64,000 nt of DNA from Neorhizobium galegae (lineage in GTDB: Bacteria > Pseudomonadota > Alphaproteobacteria > Rhizobiales > Rhizobiaceae), in assembly GCF_021391675.1 (NCBI RefSeq), contig NZ_CP090095.1, forward strand, positions 2,175,501-2,239,500, read 5' to 3'. Position numbers and translations under genes: made by a program. Position 1 is the first letter of the stretch. Each line of letters starts with the position of its first letter. Of the stretch, positions 1-8,626 are shown piece by piece. The notes under the pieces are model-generated. The model was not told the origin of the DNA. It saw nothing but the letters and a program-made list of their open reading frames with translations, and did no database searches.

Positions 1-959
1 TGTCGCTGACGGTGCGCGAAGGCGGCTTCCTGGCGTTGCTTGGGCCCTCCGGCTGCGGCAAGACGACGGTGCTGCGGATGATCGCCGGCTTCGAACAGCC
101 AAGCGACGGCTCGATCCTGCTCGGCGAGCGCGTTCTGGCGAACGCAGGCGAGATGGTGTCGCCTGAACATCGCAACATGGCTATGGTCTTTCAGTCCTAT
201 GCGCTTTGGCCGCATATGAGCGTCGCGGAAAATGTCGGCTACCCTTTGAAGGTGCGCGGCATTTCGCGCGAGAAACGTGCACGCAAGGTCAGGGAGGCGC
301 TTGCCGCCGTCCGCCTCGAGGCCTACGCGGACCGCCGTCCGGCGGATCTCTCCGGCGGCCAGAGGCAGCGCGTGGCGCTCGCCCGTTGTCTCGTTACCGA
401 ACCGGACGTCGTGCTGCTCGACGAGCCGCTCGCCAATCTCGACCGGCACCTGCGCCAGGAGATGGAAGAGACGTTTCGCGAGTTTCACGCCCGATCCGGT
501 GCGACGATGATCTATGTCACCCATGACCAGTCGGAGGCGATGGCGCTTGCGACCGACGTCGCGGTAATGTCCGAGGGCCGGCTGCTGCAGGTGGCGACGC
601 CGGAGGAAATCTATGCCCGGCCGGAGGGCCGGTTGGTCGGCGGCCTCGTGGGGCAGGGGGCTATCCTCTCACTTCCGTCACCGCTCGGTGATAGGCGGCT
701 TTTCGACTGGCCCGCCATGCAGGAGATCCTCACCGGACCGGCAGGTGAAGCGCGTGCCGATATCCTCGTCCGTCCGCAGGACGTCGAAATCGCGGCGGAA
801 GGACAGGTGGCCACCGTCCTCTCGGTGCTGTTCGAGGGCGAGCGTTATGCGCTGCGTCTCGCTCTGCCGGACGGACAGGCATTGCGCGCTTTCAGCCGCC
901 AGCCGGTCAAGGTCGGCGATCGTCTGTCGATCGTCATCCGTGCGGCCTGGAGATTGTAG
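1..959 (+). CDS. ABC transporter ATP-binding protein (5' end outside window)
   Basis: Nucleotide-binding subunit of an importer of the iron(III)/polyamine/sugar type. Counting from the GTG at 12, the Walker A GPSGCGKTT is at residues 11-19, the Q-loop Gln at 61, the signature LSGGQ at 113-117, Walker B VVLLDEP at 133-139 and the switch His at 171 (YVTHD). About 130 residues follow, with a TOBE-like end (LVRPQDVEI onwards). Family members have some 30-40 residues before Walker A, so the GTG at 12 is not the real start and the reading frame continues upstream of base 1. No permease or binding protein is visible, so the substrate is not determined; the linker and TOBE region look like the Fe3+/spermidine families. 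Confidence 0.88.
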   Translation, partial: SLTVREGGFLALLGPSGCGKTTVLRMIAGFEQPSDGSILLGERVLANAGEMVSPEHRNMAMVFQSYALWPHMSVAENVGYPLKVRGISREKRARKVREALAAVRLEAYADRRPADLSGGQRQRVALARCLVTEPDVVLLDEPLANLDRHLRQEMEETFREFHARSGATMIYVTHDQSEAMALATDVAVMSEGRLLQVATPEEIYARPEGRLVGGLVGQGAILSLPSPLGDRRLFDWPAMQEILTGPAGEARADILVRPQDVEIAAEGQVATVLSVLFEGERYALRLALPDGQALRAFSRQPVKVGDRLSIVIRAAWRL

Positions 960-1008
960 CCAGGCGTCGCCATGGTTATGCTGTTCGCCAAGAAAAGGAA
1001 TCCCTCTC

Positions 1009-2118
1009 ATGTCGCTGTGTCTCGGCACCTTCAACATTGAAAACCTGATGACGCGCTTCGATTTTTCCGGCTGGCGCAACCAGCTCCGGCAGGACCGCGT
1101 GCTGCGGCTCTACGACGTGCAGGACAAGGCCGTCTACCAGCAGCTCGAACAGGCCCGCCTGATCGCCGAGACCGACGACACGCGGCAGCTTTCGGCACTG
1201 GCGATCGCCGATGCGGATGCCGACATCCTCTGCCTGCAGGAGGTCGACAACATGCCGGCGCTGCAGGCCTTCGAATACGGCTATCTCTACCGCATGGTCG
1301 GCAACGGCTACCGCCAGAAATATCTGGTCGAGGGCAATGATTCACGTGGCATCGATGTCGCCGTGCTGATGCGCGAGGAGACCCGCAGCGGCGAGAAGAT
1401 CGAGGTGCAGGACGTGCGCAGCCACGCCATGCTGACCTATCAGGACCTCGGCCTCTTCAACGACGAACTGGCGCTCAGCAACCAGGCCCACGACAAGATC
1501 TTCAAGCGCGACTGCCTGGAACTGGAGCTGACGATCGGGGGCAAGCCCTTCTCGCTGTTCGTCGTGCATTTCAAATCCATGGGCAATGCCCGCGACGGCC
1601 AGGACGGCCGCACCGGCACGATGGCGGTCCGCATGGCGGAGGCGAAAGCGGTGCGCCAGATCGTCGAACGCCGTTTCGGCGAGGGACGAACCGCCGACAA
1701 GAACTTCGCCATCTGCGGGGACATGAACGACTATCAGGAAAAGGTGCAAGTGATCGGCACACGCCGCGAGGGCTACCTCTTCGAGCCGCGGAGCGAAGAG
1801 GTGAGTGCGCTGAATGTCTTCACCGACGACGGCTTCGTGGTCAACGCGGTTACGCGCCGCGAGGTGATGGATCGCTGGACGCTCTATCATGCGCGCGGGC
1901 CGGAGGAGCAGCATCTCTGCCAGCTCGACTATATCTGGCTGTCGCCGGCGCTCGCTGAGCACAACCCCGAGAGCGTGCCGGAGATCATCCGCGGCGGCCA
2001 ACCTTATCGCACCGTCTTTCCCCCGGGACAGGAAGTGGAACGGTTTCCGCGCATCGGCTGGGACCGGCCGAAGGCATCGGACCACTGCCCCGTCGTGATG
2101 TCGCTGGAGCTTCGATGA
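1009..2118 (+). CDS. endonuclease/exonuclease/phosphatase family protein
   Basis: Predicted metal-dependent phosphodiesterase or nuclease, 369 aa. The EEP fold is recognisable from the N-terminal FNIENLM, the metal-binding Glu in CLQEVDN, VVHFKSMG, the GDMND motif and the C-terminal SDHCPV carrying the catalytic Asp-His. The start chosen is the ATG at 1009, which has AAGGA about 10 bases upstream; the frame is open to 613 but that extension overlaps the preceding ATPase gene and has no protein-like character. The stop overlaps the next start as ATGA, so the two genes are translationally coupled. No signal peptide is visible. The substrate cannot be told from sequence. Confidence 0.85.
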   Translation: MSLCLGTFNIENLMTRFDFSGWRNQLRQDRVLRLYDVQDKAVYQQLEQARLIAETDDTRQLSALAIADADADILCLQEVDNMPALQAFEYGYLYRMVGNGYRQKYLVEGNDSRGIDVAVLMREETRSGEKIEVQDVRSHAMLTYQDLGLFNDELALSNQAHDKIFKRDCLELELTIGGKPFSLFVVHFKSMGNARDGQDGRTGTMAVRMAEAKAVRQIVERRFGEGRTADKNFAICGDMNDYQEKVQVIGTRREGYLFEPRSEEVSALNVFTDDGFVVNAVTRREVMDRWTLYHARGPEEQHLCQLDYIWLSPALAEHNPESVPEIIRGGQPYRTVFPPGQEVERFPRIGWDRPKASDHCPVVMSLELR

Positions 2119-2849
2119 CCATCCAGACGATCAGTGGCTGGCCCGCCGAAAATACCGTCTTCGAGGTCGAGGCTTTCGATCTTTCGGTCCTGCCCGGAGC
2201 GCATCCCATCTATGTCGCGCACCGGGACGAGATAGAGGAGAATTGGGCGCGCGAAGCGGCGGCCAATCCACATCTCTTCAACGGCCAGATGGTGCTGCAG
2301 AACAGGCTTTCGTTCCGGGACGGCGTGATCATCGGCGAGGCGCATGTCATCCCTTATTCGACGCTTCTATGGTGGCGGAGACAGCCTGATCCCGCCGGCG
2401 CCTTCCATCTCTTCGGCTTTGCCGTGCCCGTTTCGTCCGATGGGGCGATCATCGCCGTCCGGATGAGCGAAAGGACCGCCAATCCGGGTCAGGTCTATTG
2501 CGCCGCCGGCTCGCTCGATCTCCTGGACATCGTCGACGGCAAGCTCGATCTCGAGGCCAATATGTACCGTGAAGTTCGGGAGGAAACCGGCCTCGACCTT
2601 GCCGAAGCGAAGGCGGACCGGCAACTCTTCGCCAGCTACGGCGGGCACCGGGTCGTCGGCTTCCGCTTCTATCGCTTCGACCTTACGGCGCAGGAGATGC
2701 TGGCGCGGATTGCCGACCATATGGTGCATGACGAGGAAAAGGAGATTGCCGGAGCGGTGGCGATCCGTTCGGCCGATCGCGGCGCGCATCCCTACAGCCC
2801 GTTGATGTTCCCGATTCTCGACCTGTTTTTCGGCCGGTCGATGCGCTGA
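2115..2849 (+). CDS. NUDIX hydrolase domain protein
   Basis: 244 aa, coupled to the preceding nuclease-like gene by a 4-base overlap. The Nudix helix core REVREETGL is present around residue 155, with the conserved Glu residues that bind the metal. The upstream half of the box is unusual: only about four residues separate the preceding Glu from the REVREE core where the canonical box has seven. The roughly 100 N-terminal residues have no motif I recognise. The family hydrolyses nucleoside diphosphates linked to another moiety; the substrate here is unknown. Pairing with an EEP protein suggests a nucleotide-derivative clean-up role, which is inference. Confidence 0.75.
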   Translation: MTIQTISGWPAENTVFEVEAFDLSVLPGAHPIYVAHRDEIEENWAREAAANPHLFNGQMVLQNRLSFRDGVIIGEAHVIPYSTLLWWRRQPDPAGAFHLFGFAVPVSSDGAIIAVRMSERTANPGQVYCAAGSLDLLDIVDGKLDLEANMYREVREETGLDLAEAKADRQLFASYGGHRVVGFRFYRFDLTAQEMLARIADHMVHDEEKEIAGAVAIRSADRGAHPYSPLMFPILDLFFGRSMR

Positions 2850-2912
2850 ACAGGGTTGCTTTGAGCCGACTGGTCGGGCAGTTTGGCGCCATCGAAACAC
2901 GGGGAGGTGTGG

Positions 2913-3842
2913 TTGGCCCGTCGCTACAGCATCTATGACGTCTTCACCGACAGACGACTTGCTGGCAATCCGCTGGCGGTGATTCTCGATGGAGACGACC
3001 TTGCCGACGACAAAATGCAGGCGATCGCCAGGGAGATGAATCTCTCCGAAACGGTGTTCGTTCAGTCTTCCGCGAATGCAGCCTATGCAGCCCGTCTGCG
3101 CATCTTCACGCCGGGCCGGGAGTTGCCTTTTGCGGGGCATCCGACCGTCGGAACGGCGGTGGCGCTCGCCGAACTCAATCATGGGTCCGGACCCGGGGCC
3201 GGGCAGCCCGACATGGATCTTGTCTGCGTGCTGGAGGAAAATGTCGGCCCTGTGCGCTGCGCCGTACGGCTTCGTGCCGGCGAGGCCGGATTTGCCGAGT
3301 TCGACCTGCCGAGAAAGCCGGTGCAGATCGAGCTTCCGCTCGACCGGCAGGGGCTGGCCGATGCGCTGAGCGTCAAATCGACGGATATCGGTTTCGAGAA
3401 CCATGCCGCCTCCATCTGGAGTGCCGGCGTGCCCTTCCTGATGATCCCGTTGCACAATCTGGCGACGGTCCAGAATCTCGAATTCGACACGGCCTTGTGG
3501 GAAAAGGCAGCGCCGTTCGTCGAGGGATCGCTTGCATCGGCATACGTCTATTGCCGCAGCGGCGTGAACCATCAGGCAAAGTTCCATGCCCGGATGTTCT
3601 CGCCGGACATGGGGATTTCCGAGGATCCGGCCACGGGCGCTGCCGTTGCCGCACTCTCCGGCGCGATCCGGCATTTCGATGCGCTCCCGGACGGCCATCA
3701 CCCGGTGCTGGTGGAGCAGGGGGTGGAGATGGGGCGTCCGTCGTTGATCCATCTGCATATCGACGTGAAGGAGGGAGAGATCGCCAGGGCCCGCATCGGC
3801 GGCCAGGCAATCAAGGTTGCGGAAGGCACGCTCTATCTTTGA
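2913..3842 (+). CDS. PhzF family isomerase/epimerase
   Basis: 309 aa. PhzF-family proteins have a diaminopimelate-epimerase-like double fold and catalyse isomerisations; most bacterial members have no assigned substrate. Family landmarks seen are YSIYDVFTD at the N-terminus, LAGNPLAVI, the catalytic Glu in NLSETVFV, LPFAGHPTVGTA, and the second-half EDPATGAA. The start chosen is the TTG at 2913, because GGGGAGG lies 5 bases upstream and the protein then begins MARRYSIYD as family members do; the frame is open to 2883. It stands alone downstream of the Nudix gene. There are no phenazine genes nearby, so phenazine synthesis is not implied. Confidence 0.88.
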   Translation: MARRYSIYDVFTDRRLAGNPLAVILDGDDLADDKMQAIAREMNLSETVFVQSSANAAYAARLRIFTPGRELPFAGHPTVGTAVALAELNHGSGPGAGQPDMDLVCVLEENVGPVRCAVRLRAGEAGFAEFDLPRKPVQIELPLDRQGLADALSVKSTDIGFENHAASIWSAGVPFLMIPLHNLATVQNLEFDTALWEKAAPFVEGSLASAYVYCRSGVNHQAKFHARMFSPDMGISEDPATGAAVAALSGAIRHFDALPDGHHPVLVEQGVEMGRPSLIHLHIDVKEGEIARARIGGQAIKVAEGTLYL

Positions 3843-4004
3843 ATTTCGCCGTCTTGTCGAAGGTTGCGATATTGTGACGCACTAAGACTTTGAAACTTTT
3901 CGTTTTTGCATCGCTTGTTGAGCTGCGGAGAGGTTTCCATCAGGCGCAAAATGGGGCCCGATGGATTTTTTGCCCGGTCGGGCGAATAATTTTAGCCGAG
4001 CCGC

Positions 4005-4033
4005 TGGACAAGCCGAACGATCCCCTTTATACG
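4005..4033 (+). promoter_or_regulatory. candidate sigma-70 promoter of tRNA-Lys
   Basis: TGGACA (4005-4010) and TATACG (4028-4033) are separated by 17 bases, with the predicted transcription start about 35 bases before the tRNA. The match is by eye and the elements are near-consensus, not perfect. Confidence 0.4.
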
Positions 4034-4076
4034 CCCCTCACACCGCTGGCGAGCACGCCTCGCACAGATGGTTCTT

Positions 4077-4152
<76 letters not shown>

Positions 4153-4300
4153 TCTCCTCTTTCGAAGAGTTGGACGAAGACGGGGGCGCATGTCGCCCTG
4201 TCATCATCCGTGATCTCCAATCCTGCTTCTTTTGCTCCCTCGACGGGAACTCCGGCGCCTGATCCGCATTTGGTCTGCAAAACGAAATGGGAGAGCGGTC

Positions 4301-5056
4301 ATGAAGCCAATCCTCTTGCTTTTGGGCAGCCTTGTCCTGCTCGTTCTGGTGTTCCTGAGCGGCGTGATCATCACCGCGAACGTGATCGCCGAACCTGAAC
4401 CCCATAAGTTCGCCCATATGGATACGCCGGATCTGTGGACCTCCAAACCGAAGGCCGTTGACACCGTCGGCCAGGATTATCAGCGCCTGCCCACCGCGAC
4501 GCCTCCGGCTTCAGTTGCAGCCGATACGCGGGAAACGCCTGCTGTTCAGCAGACCGACTCGGGGGGAGCCGTTGACAATACGGTGACCGGGTCTCTCAAT
4601 CCGCAGCAGCCGCCCATATTGCCGCAGCCGACCGAAGAGCGGAAAGCCATGGTCGATCCCGCCCAGGCGGACTGGTGCTTCGCGCGATACAAGTCCTATC
4701 GCATCGAAGACAATAGTTACCAGCCCTTGAGCGGCGGCCCCCGTCGGCAGTGCCAGGCACCGGGCGCGCCCGCGATTGAGACTGTTGCCGCCGCACCGGT
4801 TCCCGACCAGGCGCAAGCCCCGCAGATGCAGGACGAATTGCAGCCGCTTCCGGAGACACCGGCTGCCCGCGCCAACCAGCGAGCCGACAACGCTGTGGCG
4901 GGCTATGCACAGTCGCAGGCAGTCGATGCCGGCGTTCCGGCCGGATCCCATGAGGAATGGTGTTTTGCCCGTTACCGGTCCTACCAGGCCGAGGACAACA
5001 GCTATCAGCCCTTCGCCGGCGGCCCGCGCCGCCAATGCCAATCGCCTTTCGGCTGA
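4301..5056 (+). CDS. membrane-anchored protein with two BA14K motifs
   Basis: 251 aa. Residues about 4-30 form a hydrophobic N-terminal anchor or signal. Two nearly identical 27-residue BA14K-type units follow, each beginning WCFARY and ending GGPRRQC (4673-4753 and 4958-5038), joined by Pro/Gln/Ala-rich linkers. BA14K proteins were named from an immunoreactive Brucella protein with lectin-like properties and are common in the Rhizobiales envelope. The ATG at 4301 has GGGAGAG 6-12 bases upstream and gives the hydrophobic N-terminus directly. Most family members have a single C-terminal unit, so the duplication is noteworthy. The gene is convergent with the amidase that follows. Function at the surface is inferred. 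Confidence 0.8.
   Translation: MKPILLLLGSLVLLVLVFLSGVIITANVIAEPEPHKFAHMDTPDLWTSKPKAVDTVGQDYQRLPTATPPASVAADTRETPAVQQTDSGGAVDNTVTGSLNPQQPPILPQPTEERKAMVDPAQADWCFARYKSYRIEDNSYQPLSGGPRRQCQAPGAPAIETVAAAPVPDQAQAPQMQDELQPLPETPAARANQRADNAVAGYAQSQAVDAGVPAGSHEEWCFARYRSYQAEDNSYQPFAGGPRRQCQSPFG
4673..5038 (+). repeat. internal duplication encoding two BA14K units
   Basis: The 81-bp units at 4673-4753 and 4958-5038 encode 27-residue segments that match at most positions, sharing WCFARY, EDNSYQP and GGPRRQC. The spacer encodes a low-complexity Pro/Gln/Ala linker. The DNA has diverged at third positions, so the duplication is not recent. Confidence 0.85.
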
Positions 5057-5064
5057 CCACCAGC

Positions 5065-6006
5065 TCAGGCGGTGCGCTCGACGAGGTTCTTCGCCATCAT
5101 CATATGCACGCCCTTGCAGCCGTTGACGGTCTGGGTGATGCGAAGATCGCCGGCGAGGCTGCAGAGCGTATAGGCGTCTTCGCGCGACAGGCCGCCTTTT
5201 TCGCCGAGCAGCACGATCATGTCGCGCAGCGCCATGACGGCGCATTGGTCGAGATCCGGATCCATGCCCATGGTGATGTAATGCGTCGGGGTTTCAGCCC
5301 GTGGATAGACGAAATCGAGATCGCCGCGCACGGTCAGCTGGAAGGTGCCGCGCAGTGCCGTCTCGATCGCGGTGATGCAGACTTCGCCGTCGCCCTGGGC
5401 ACCATGACCGTCCCCACAGGAAAACAGCGCGCCCTCGTTGAAGATCGGCAGATAGAGCGTGGTGCCGGCGACCAGTTCCTTGTTGTCGATATTGCCGGCG
5501 TGCGAACGCGGCATGATCGAGGTGATGCGGCCCCAGTTCGGCGGTGGAGCGACGCCCATCACCCCGAAGAAGGGCGCCAGCGGCAGGTCGAGACCCCAGG
5601 GCAGGCGGCCGACATTCCTCTGCTTGTCGAGCGGAATGGTGATCATCCGCGGCGTCTCGAAATCATAAGGGAGCGTGCCGGCAAGCGGACGGATGACGTT
5701 ATAGCCCCAGTCCTGGCGCAGCTCGACATCGAGGATCTTCACCTCCAGCACCTGGCCGGGACTGGCGCCGCGCACGGCGACCGGGCCGGTCAGGATATGG
5801 CCCTGCATGATCGGCCGGCAGTTCTCGTGAATTTCGAGATGTTCGGGAAGGATGGTGAACCCTTCCTTGGGCAGAACTTCCGCAGGGCCGGAGACCGTGT
5901 CGATCACCACCGTGTCGCCGCTGTCGATCGTCAGCACCGGCTCGCGGGCGGCGTCGAAATAACCCCAGGCGCAGGTTTTGGAGGAGGCGGAGACGTGATG
6001 TTTCAT
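5065..6006 (-). CDS. acetamidase/formamidase family protein
   Basis: 313 aa, FmdA/AmdA family, enzymes that hydrolyse short amides to the acid and ammonia in the cytoplasm. The family core GDGHGAQGDGEVC is present about two thirds along, and the N-terminal region contains the conserved GP-x-x-VRGA stretch. The start ATG at 6006 gives MKHHVSASS, a natural family N-terminus; the frame stays open far upstream but that extension lies inside the MFS gene. Its order behind an MFS transporter and a LysR gene on the same strand suggests uptake and hydrolysis of an amide compound under LysR control (inference). It is convergent with the BA14K gene. Confidence 0.87.
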   Translation of the reverse strand: MKHHVSASSKTCAWGYFDAAREPVLTIDSGDTVVIDTVSGPAEVLPKEGFTILPEHLEIHENCRPIMQGHILTGPVAVRGASPGQVLEVKILDVELRQDWGYNVIRPLAGTLPYDFETPRMITIPLDKQRNVGRLPWGLDLPLAPFFGVMGVAPPPNWGRITSIMPRSHAGNIDNKELVAGTTLYLPIFNEGALFSCGDGHGAQGDGEVCITAIETALRGTFQLTVRGDLDFVYPRAETPTHYITMGMDPDLDQCAVMALRDMIVLLGEKGGLSREDAYTLCSLAGDLRITQTVNGCKGVHMMMAKNLVERTA

Positions 6007-6128
6007 GGCCGGGCTCGCTTGTCTGATCCGGGAGAGACTAGCCGATTTTACTTTGCACGCCAGCCCGCAAATCGAGCCCGGCTTCCTCGCCGCGCCTTGG
6101 TGGATGAGCCATTCTCGACCCTTCTGGC

Positions 6129-7334
6129 TCACATCGTTCTGGCGGTTTCCGGTCTCGTCGCTGCGATGCGGCGTTCGGTCTGGCGCAGGCAGAGCGCCAG
6201 GATTAGGCCGAGGCCCGTTGCTGCGGCGATGTAGAACGGCGCGCCCTGCCAGCCGGATGCCGCAACGATCGAGGCGAGCAGCATGGGTCCGAAGACCTGG
6301 CCGATATTGGACCCCTGCATGACGAAGCCGCTGAACGTTCCGACGAGGTCGCGGCGCGGTGCATAGACGGGCAGTGCCCCCATGATCGTGGCCGGCAGGA
6401 CGCCGCCAGACACCGCGTAGAGCACCGAGGCTCCGTAGCGCGTCCAGAGCGGAAAGCCATGGCCGAAGACGACGAAGGCGGTCAGCGTCAGCATCACGCA
6501 GGGGCCGGCGATCAGCACCCAGCGCGGGGCGCCCCAACGCGCGAATACGCCGCCGACCAAGTTGCCGACGCCGTTCGCGAGCACCGCGAGCGCGGTCATG
6601 ATGGACGCCGCCGTCAGGCCTGTTCCCATTTCCTCTATCAGCAGTGTCGGCAGGAAACCGAAGACGGACATGAAGCTGGCGCTGTAAGCGGCAAAAATAC
6701 CCGACAGTATCCAGGACATCGGCCGGGAGGCTGTGAGGCTGACGGCTGTCAGCAGCGAGGTTGTCGGATGTCCCGTAGCCTGCGGCTTCGGCACCTTCAT
6801 CGTCAGCAGCGCGACCATCGGGATGACGCTGAGCATGGCGGCAAAAATCCATGACCCCTGCCAGCCGAAGCTCGGCAGCAGGAAGGGCGAGATCATCATC
6901 ATCACCGCGACGCCGACCGGCATCCAGATACCCCAGAGAGCAAAAGCAAGGCCGGTGTCGCGCAGCTCGACTGAAGCAGCAATCAGGCCGGGGGCGGCGA
7001 CCGAGACCATGATGAGGCCGACGCTTTCGAGCACGCGGCTGGCGAAGATCACGGTTTCCGAATGGGTGAGGGCGCCGATCAGGCTGCCGGCGATCAGAAG
7101 GGCAAGACCGAGGATCATCGCACGGCGATGGGTCAGGTAATCGGTGAACCGGCCGATCAGGATGCCGCAGGCGGCGCCGAGAGCGCTTGAAAGCCCCATC
7201 AGCCAGCCGGCGGCCACGAGGTCTATCCCGAGCTCGGAGCGCAGCAGGGGGATGGCGGGCGGCACCTTGCCCACATGCAGGGCCGCCGCGATTCCTCCCA
7301 GAACAGCGATTGTGACATGTCCCCAACGAGTCAT
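6129..7334 (-). CDS. MFS transporter
   Basis: About 401 aa with some 12 hydrophobic segments, typical of the major facilitator superfamily. The loop between helices 2 and 3 carries GRFTDYLTHRRAM, a form of the MFS A-motif. The start is uncertain: the ATG at 7334 (MTRWGHVT) is chosen since the first helix follows at once; a TTG at 7361 would add nine polar residues, and neither has a good ribosome site. It lies between the amidase (123-bp gap) and the LysR gene (199-bp gap) on the same strand. The substrate is unknown; an amide or related small molecule would fit the neighbour. Confidence 0.85.
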   Translation of the reverse strand: MTRWGHVTIAVLGGIAAALHVGKVPPAIPLLRSELGIDLVAAGWLMGLSSALGAACGILIGRFTDYLTHRRAMILGLALLIAGSLIGALTHSETVIFASRVLESVGLIMVSVAAPGLIAASVELRDTGLAFALWGIWMPVGVAVMMMISPFLLPSFGWQGSWIFAAMLSVIPMVALLTMKVPKPQATGHPTTSLLTAVSLTASRPMSWILSGIFAAYSASFMSVFGFLPTLLIEEMGTGLTAASIMTALAVLANGVGNLVGGVFARWGAPRWVLIAGPCVMLTLTAFVVFGHGFPLWTRYGASVLYAVSGGVLPATIMGALPVYAPRRDLVGTFSGFVMQGSNIGQVFGPMLLASIVAASGWQGAPFYIAAATGLGLILALCLRQTERRIAATRPETARTM

Positions 7335-7533
7335 GCTGTCGGTATTCCATTCATCGAACAAACGTCCGAGCGCTTTATCATCCCCGTACTAGCTCAGGCA
7401 TAAATTCCTTTGCGGAGGGCATGATTTTTTGGCTGTCGGAGCGCCGAACGACGCCGTGCCGGGACAACGGCGTCCAATCCAGGAAGGCGCCGAACGACAT
7501 CAGGGCGGTCGTCGCCTCATTGGCAAGCCAGAG

Positions 7534-8469
7534 CTAACTCGCCTTGCGCATCTGCTCGCGGCTTTCCTCGACCTTGAGGTTCTGAACCAGCTTGGCGAGC
7601 CAATCGACGAAGACCCGCACCTTGTTGGAGAGGTGGCGGGTCTGTGGATAGACGATGTAGAGGGGCAGGGATCCGCAGCGCCAATCGGAGAGCACTTCGA
7701 CAAGTTCGCCCTTCTCCACCGCCTCCCTCACCATGAAGCGCGGCGATTGCACGATGCCCATGCCGGATATGGCCGCGTTCACATAGGTCCGGGCATCGTT
7801 GACGGAGACTACGTAACGGGGTGTGATTTCCACGTTTTCGTCGTCGCGATGGAATTCCAGGGACCTCACCCGGCCGGACTGGGCACTCAGGTAACCGACG
7901 GCCAAATGGTCTTCCTGCAGGTCCTGCGGGCGTTCGGGCGCCCCGAAATTGCGGATGTAGAGTGGTGCCGCATAGGCGGACATGCTGATCTCGCCGACCT
8001 TGCGGGCAATCAGCGACTGGTCGGTCGGGGTGCCGGCGCGCAGCGCGCAATCGACGTTTTCGGCGATATAATCGACCAGCCGGTCGCCGACGCCGATATC
8101 GAGCCTGATCTGCGGAAAACGCGTATGGAAATCGCATAAATTCGGAATGACCAGCAAATCGGCAAAGGCGCCGGCCATTTCCACCCGCAGCCGCCCGGAC
8201 GGCTGCCGCTGCGAATTCGAGATGCTGCCGTCGAGTTCGTCGAGCTCGGAGATTATCTGCATCGCCCGCTCGTAATAGAGCGCGCCGTCGGTCGTCACCA
8301 TCACCTTGCGGGTCGTCCGGTTGAGCAGCGTCGTGCGCAGATGGCTCTCGAGGCTCTGGACGAGATTGGTCACCGTCGTTTTCGGCATGTTGAGGGTCGC
8401 TGCAGCCCGGGTAAAATTGCCGGTTTCCACGACGCGGACGAATACGCGCATTGCCGAAAGCTGATCCAT
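7534..8469 (-). CDS. LysR family transcriptional regulator
   Basis: 311 aa. The N-terminal winged HTH runs from about residue 3 to 62 (FVRVVETGNFTRAAATLNM followed by a recognition helix TTVTNLVQSLE), and a periplasmic-binding-like effector domain follows from about 90 to 300. It belongs to the CrgA/AaeR-like branch of LysR proteins. It is divergent from the hydrolase-efflux operon at 8627, with 157 bp between the starts, and upstream of the MFS/amidase genes on its own strand, so it could control either set. LysR proteins most often regulate the divergent neighbour; the palindrome at 8496-8518 supports that. Confidence 0.9.
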   Translation of the reverse strand: MDQLSAMRVFVRVVETGNFTRAAATLNMPKTTVTNLVQSLESHLRTTLLNRTTRKVMVTTDGALYYERAMQIISELDELDGSISNSQRQPSGRLRVEMAGAFADLLVIPNLCDFHTRFPQIRLDIGVGDRLVDYIAENVDCALRAGTPTDQSLIARKVGEISMSAYAAPLYIRNFGAPERPQDLQEDHLAVGYLSAQSGRVRSLEFHRDDENVEITPRYVVSVNDARTYVNAAISGMGIVQSPRFMVREAVEKGELVEVLSDWRCGSLPLYIVYPQTRHLSNKVRVFVDWLAKLVQNLKVEESREQMRKAS

Positions 8470-8495
8470 TGTCCTGATTCCTGCTGCGTCGCAAC

Positions 8496-8518
8496 ATTGT
8501 TCCGAAATATGGAATAGT
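8496..8518. promoter_or_regulatory. candidate LysR operator in divergent promoter region
   Basis: ATTGTTCC - 7 bases - GGAATAGT is an imperfect palindrome (6 of 8 positions pair) and contains a T-N11-A core, the known LysR binding form. It lies 27 bp upstream of the lysR start and 109 bp upstream of the divergent hydrolase gene. Confidence 0.4.
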
Positions 8519-8626
8519 GTTGTCGAATGCCGTGAGCTTGTGTGTTTTCACCCGAATAATAATATCAGGTTCAAGATTGACGGCAAGTACCCCGCTTTTA
8601 CTAGGGGTTTGTCCGAGGATTTTTCA

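Noticed and set aside
613..1008. N-terminal extension of the EEP protein up to 613
   Set aside because: It overlaps the ABC ATPase gene and is Arg/Ser-rich shadow; ATG 1009 has its own ribosome site.
2913..3842. Phenazine biosynthesis
   Set aside because: Only a PhzF-family gene is present, a widespread isomerase family; no other phz genes are near.
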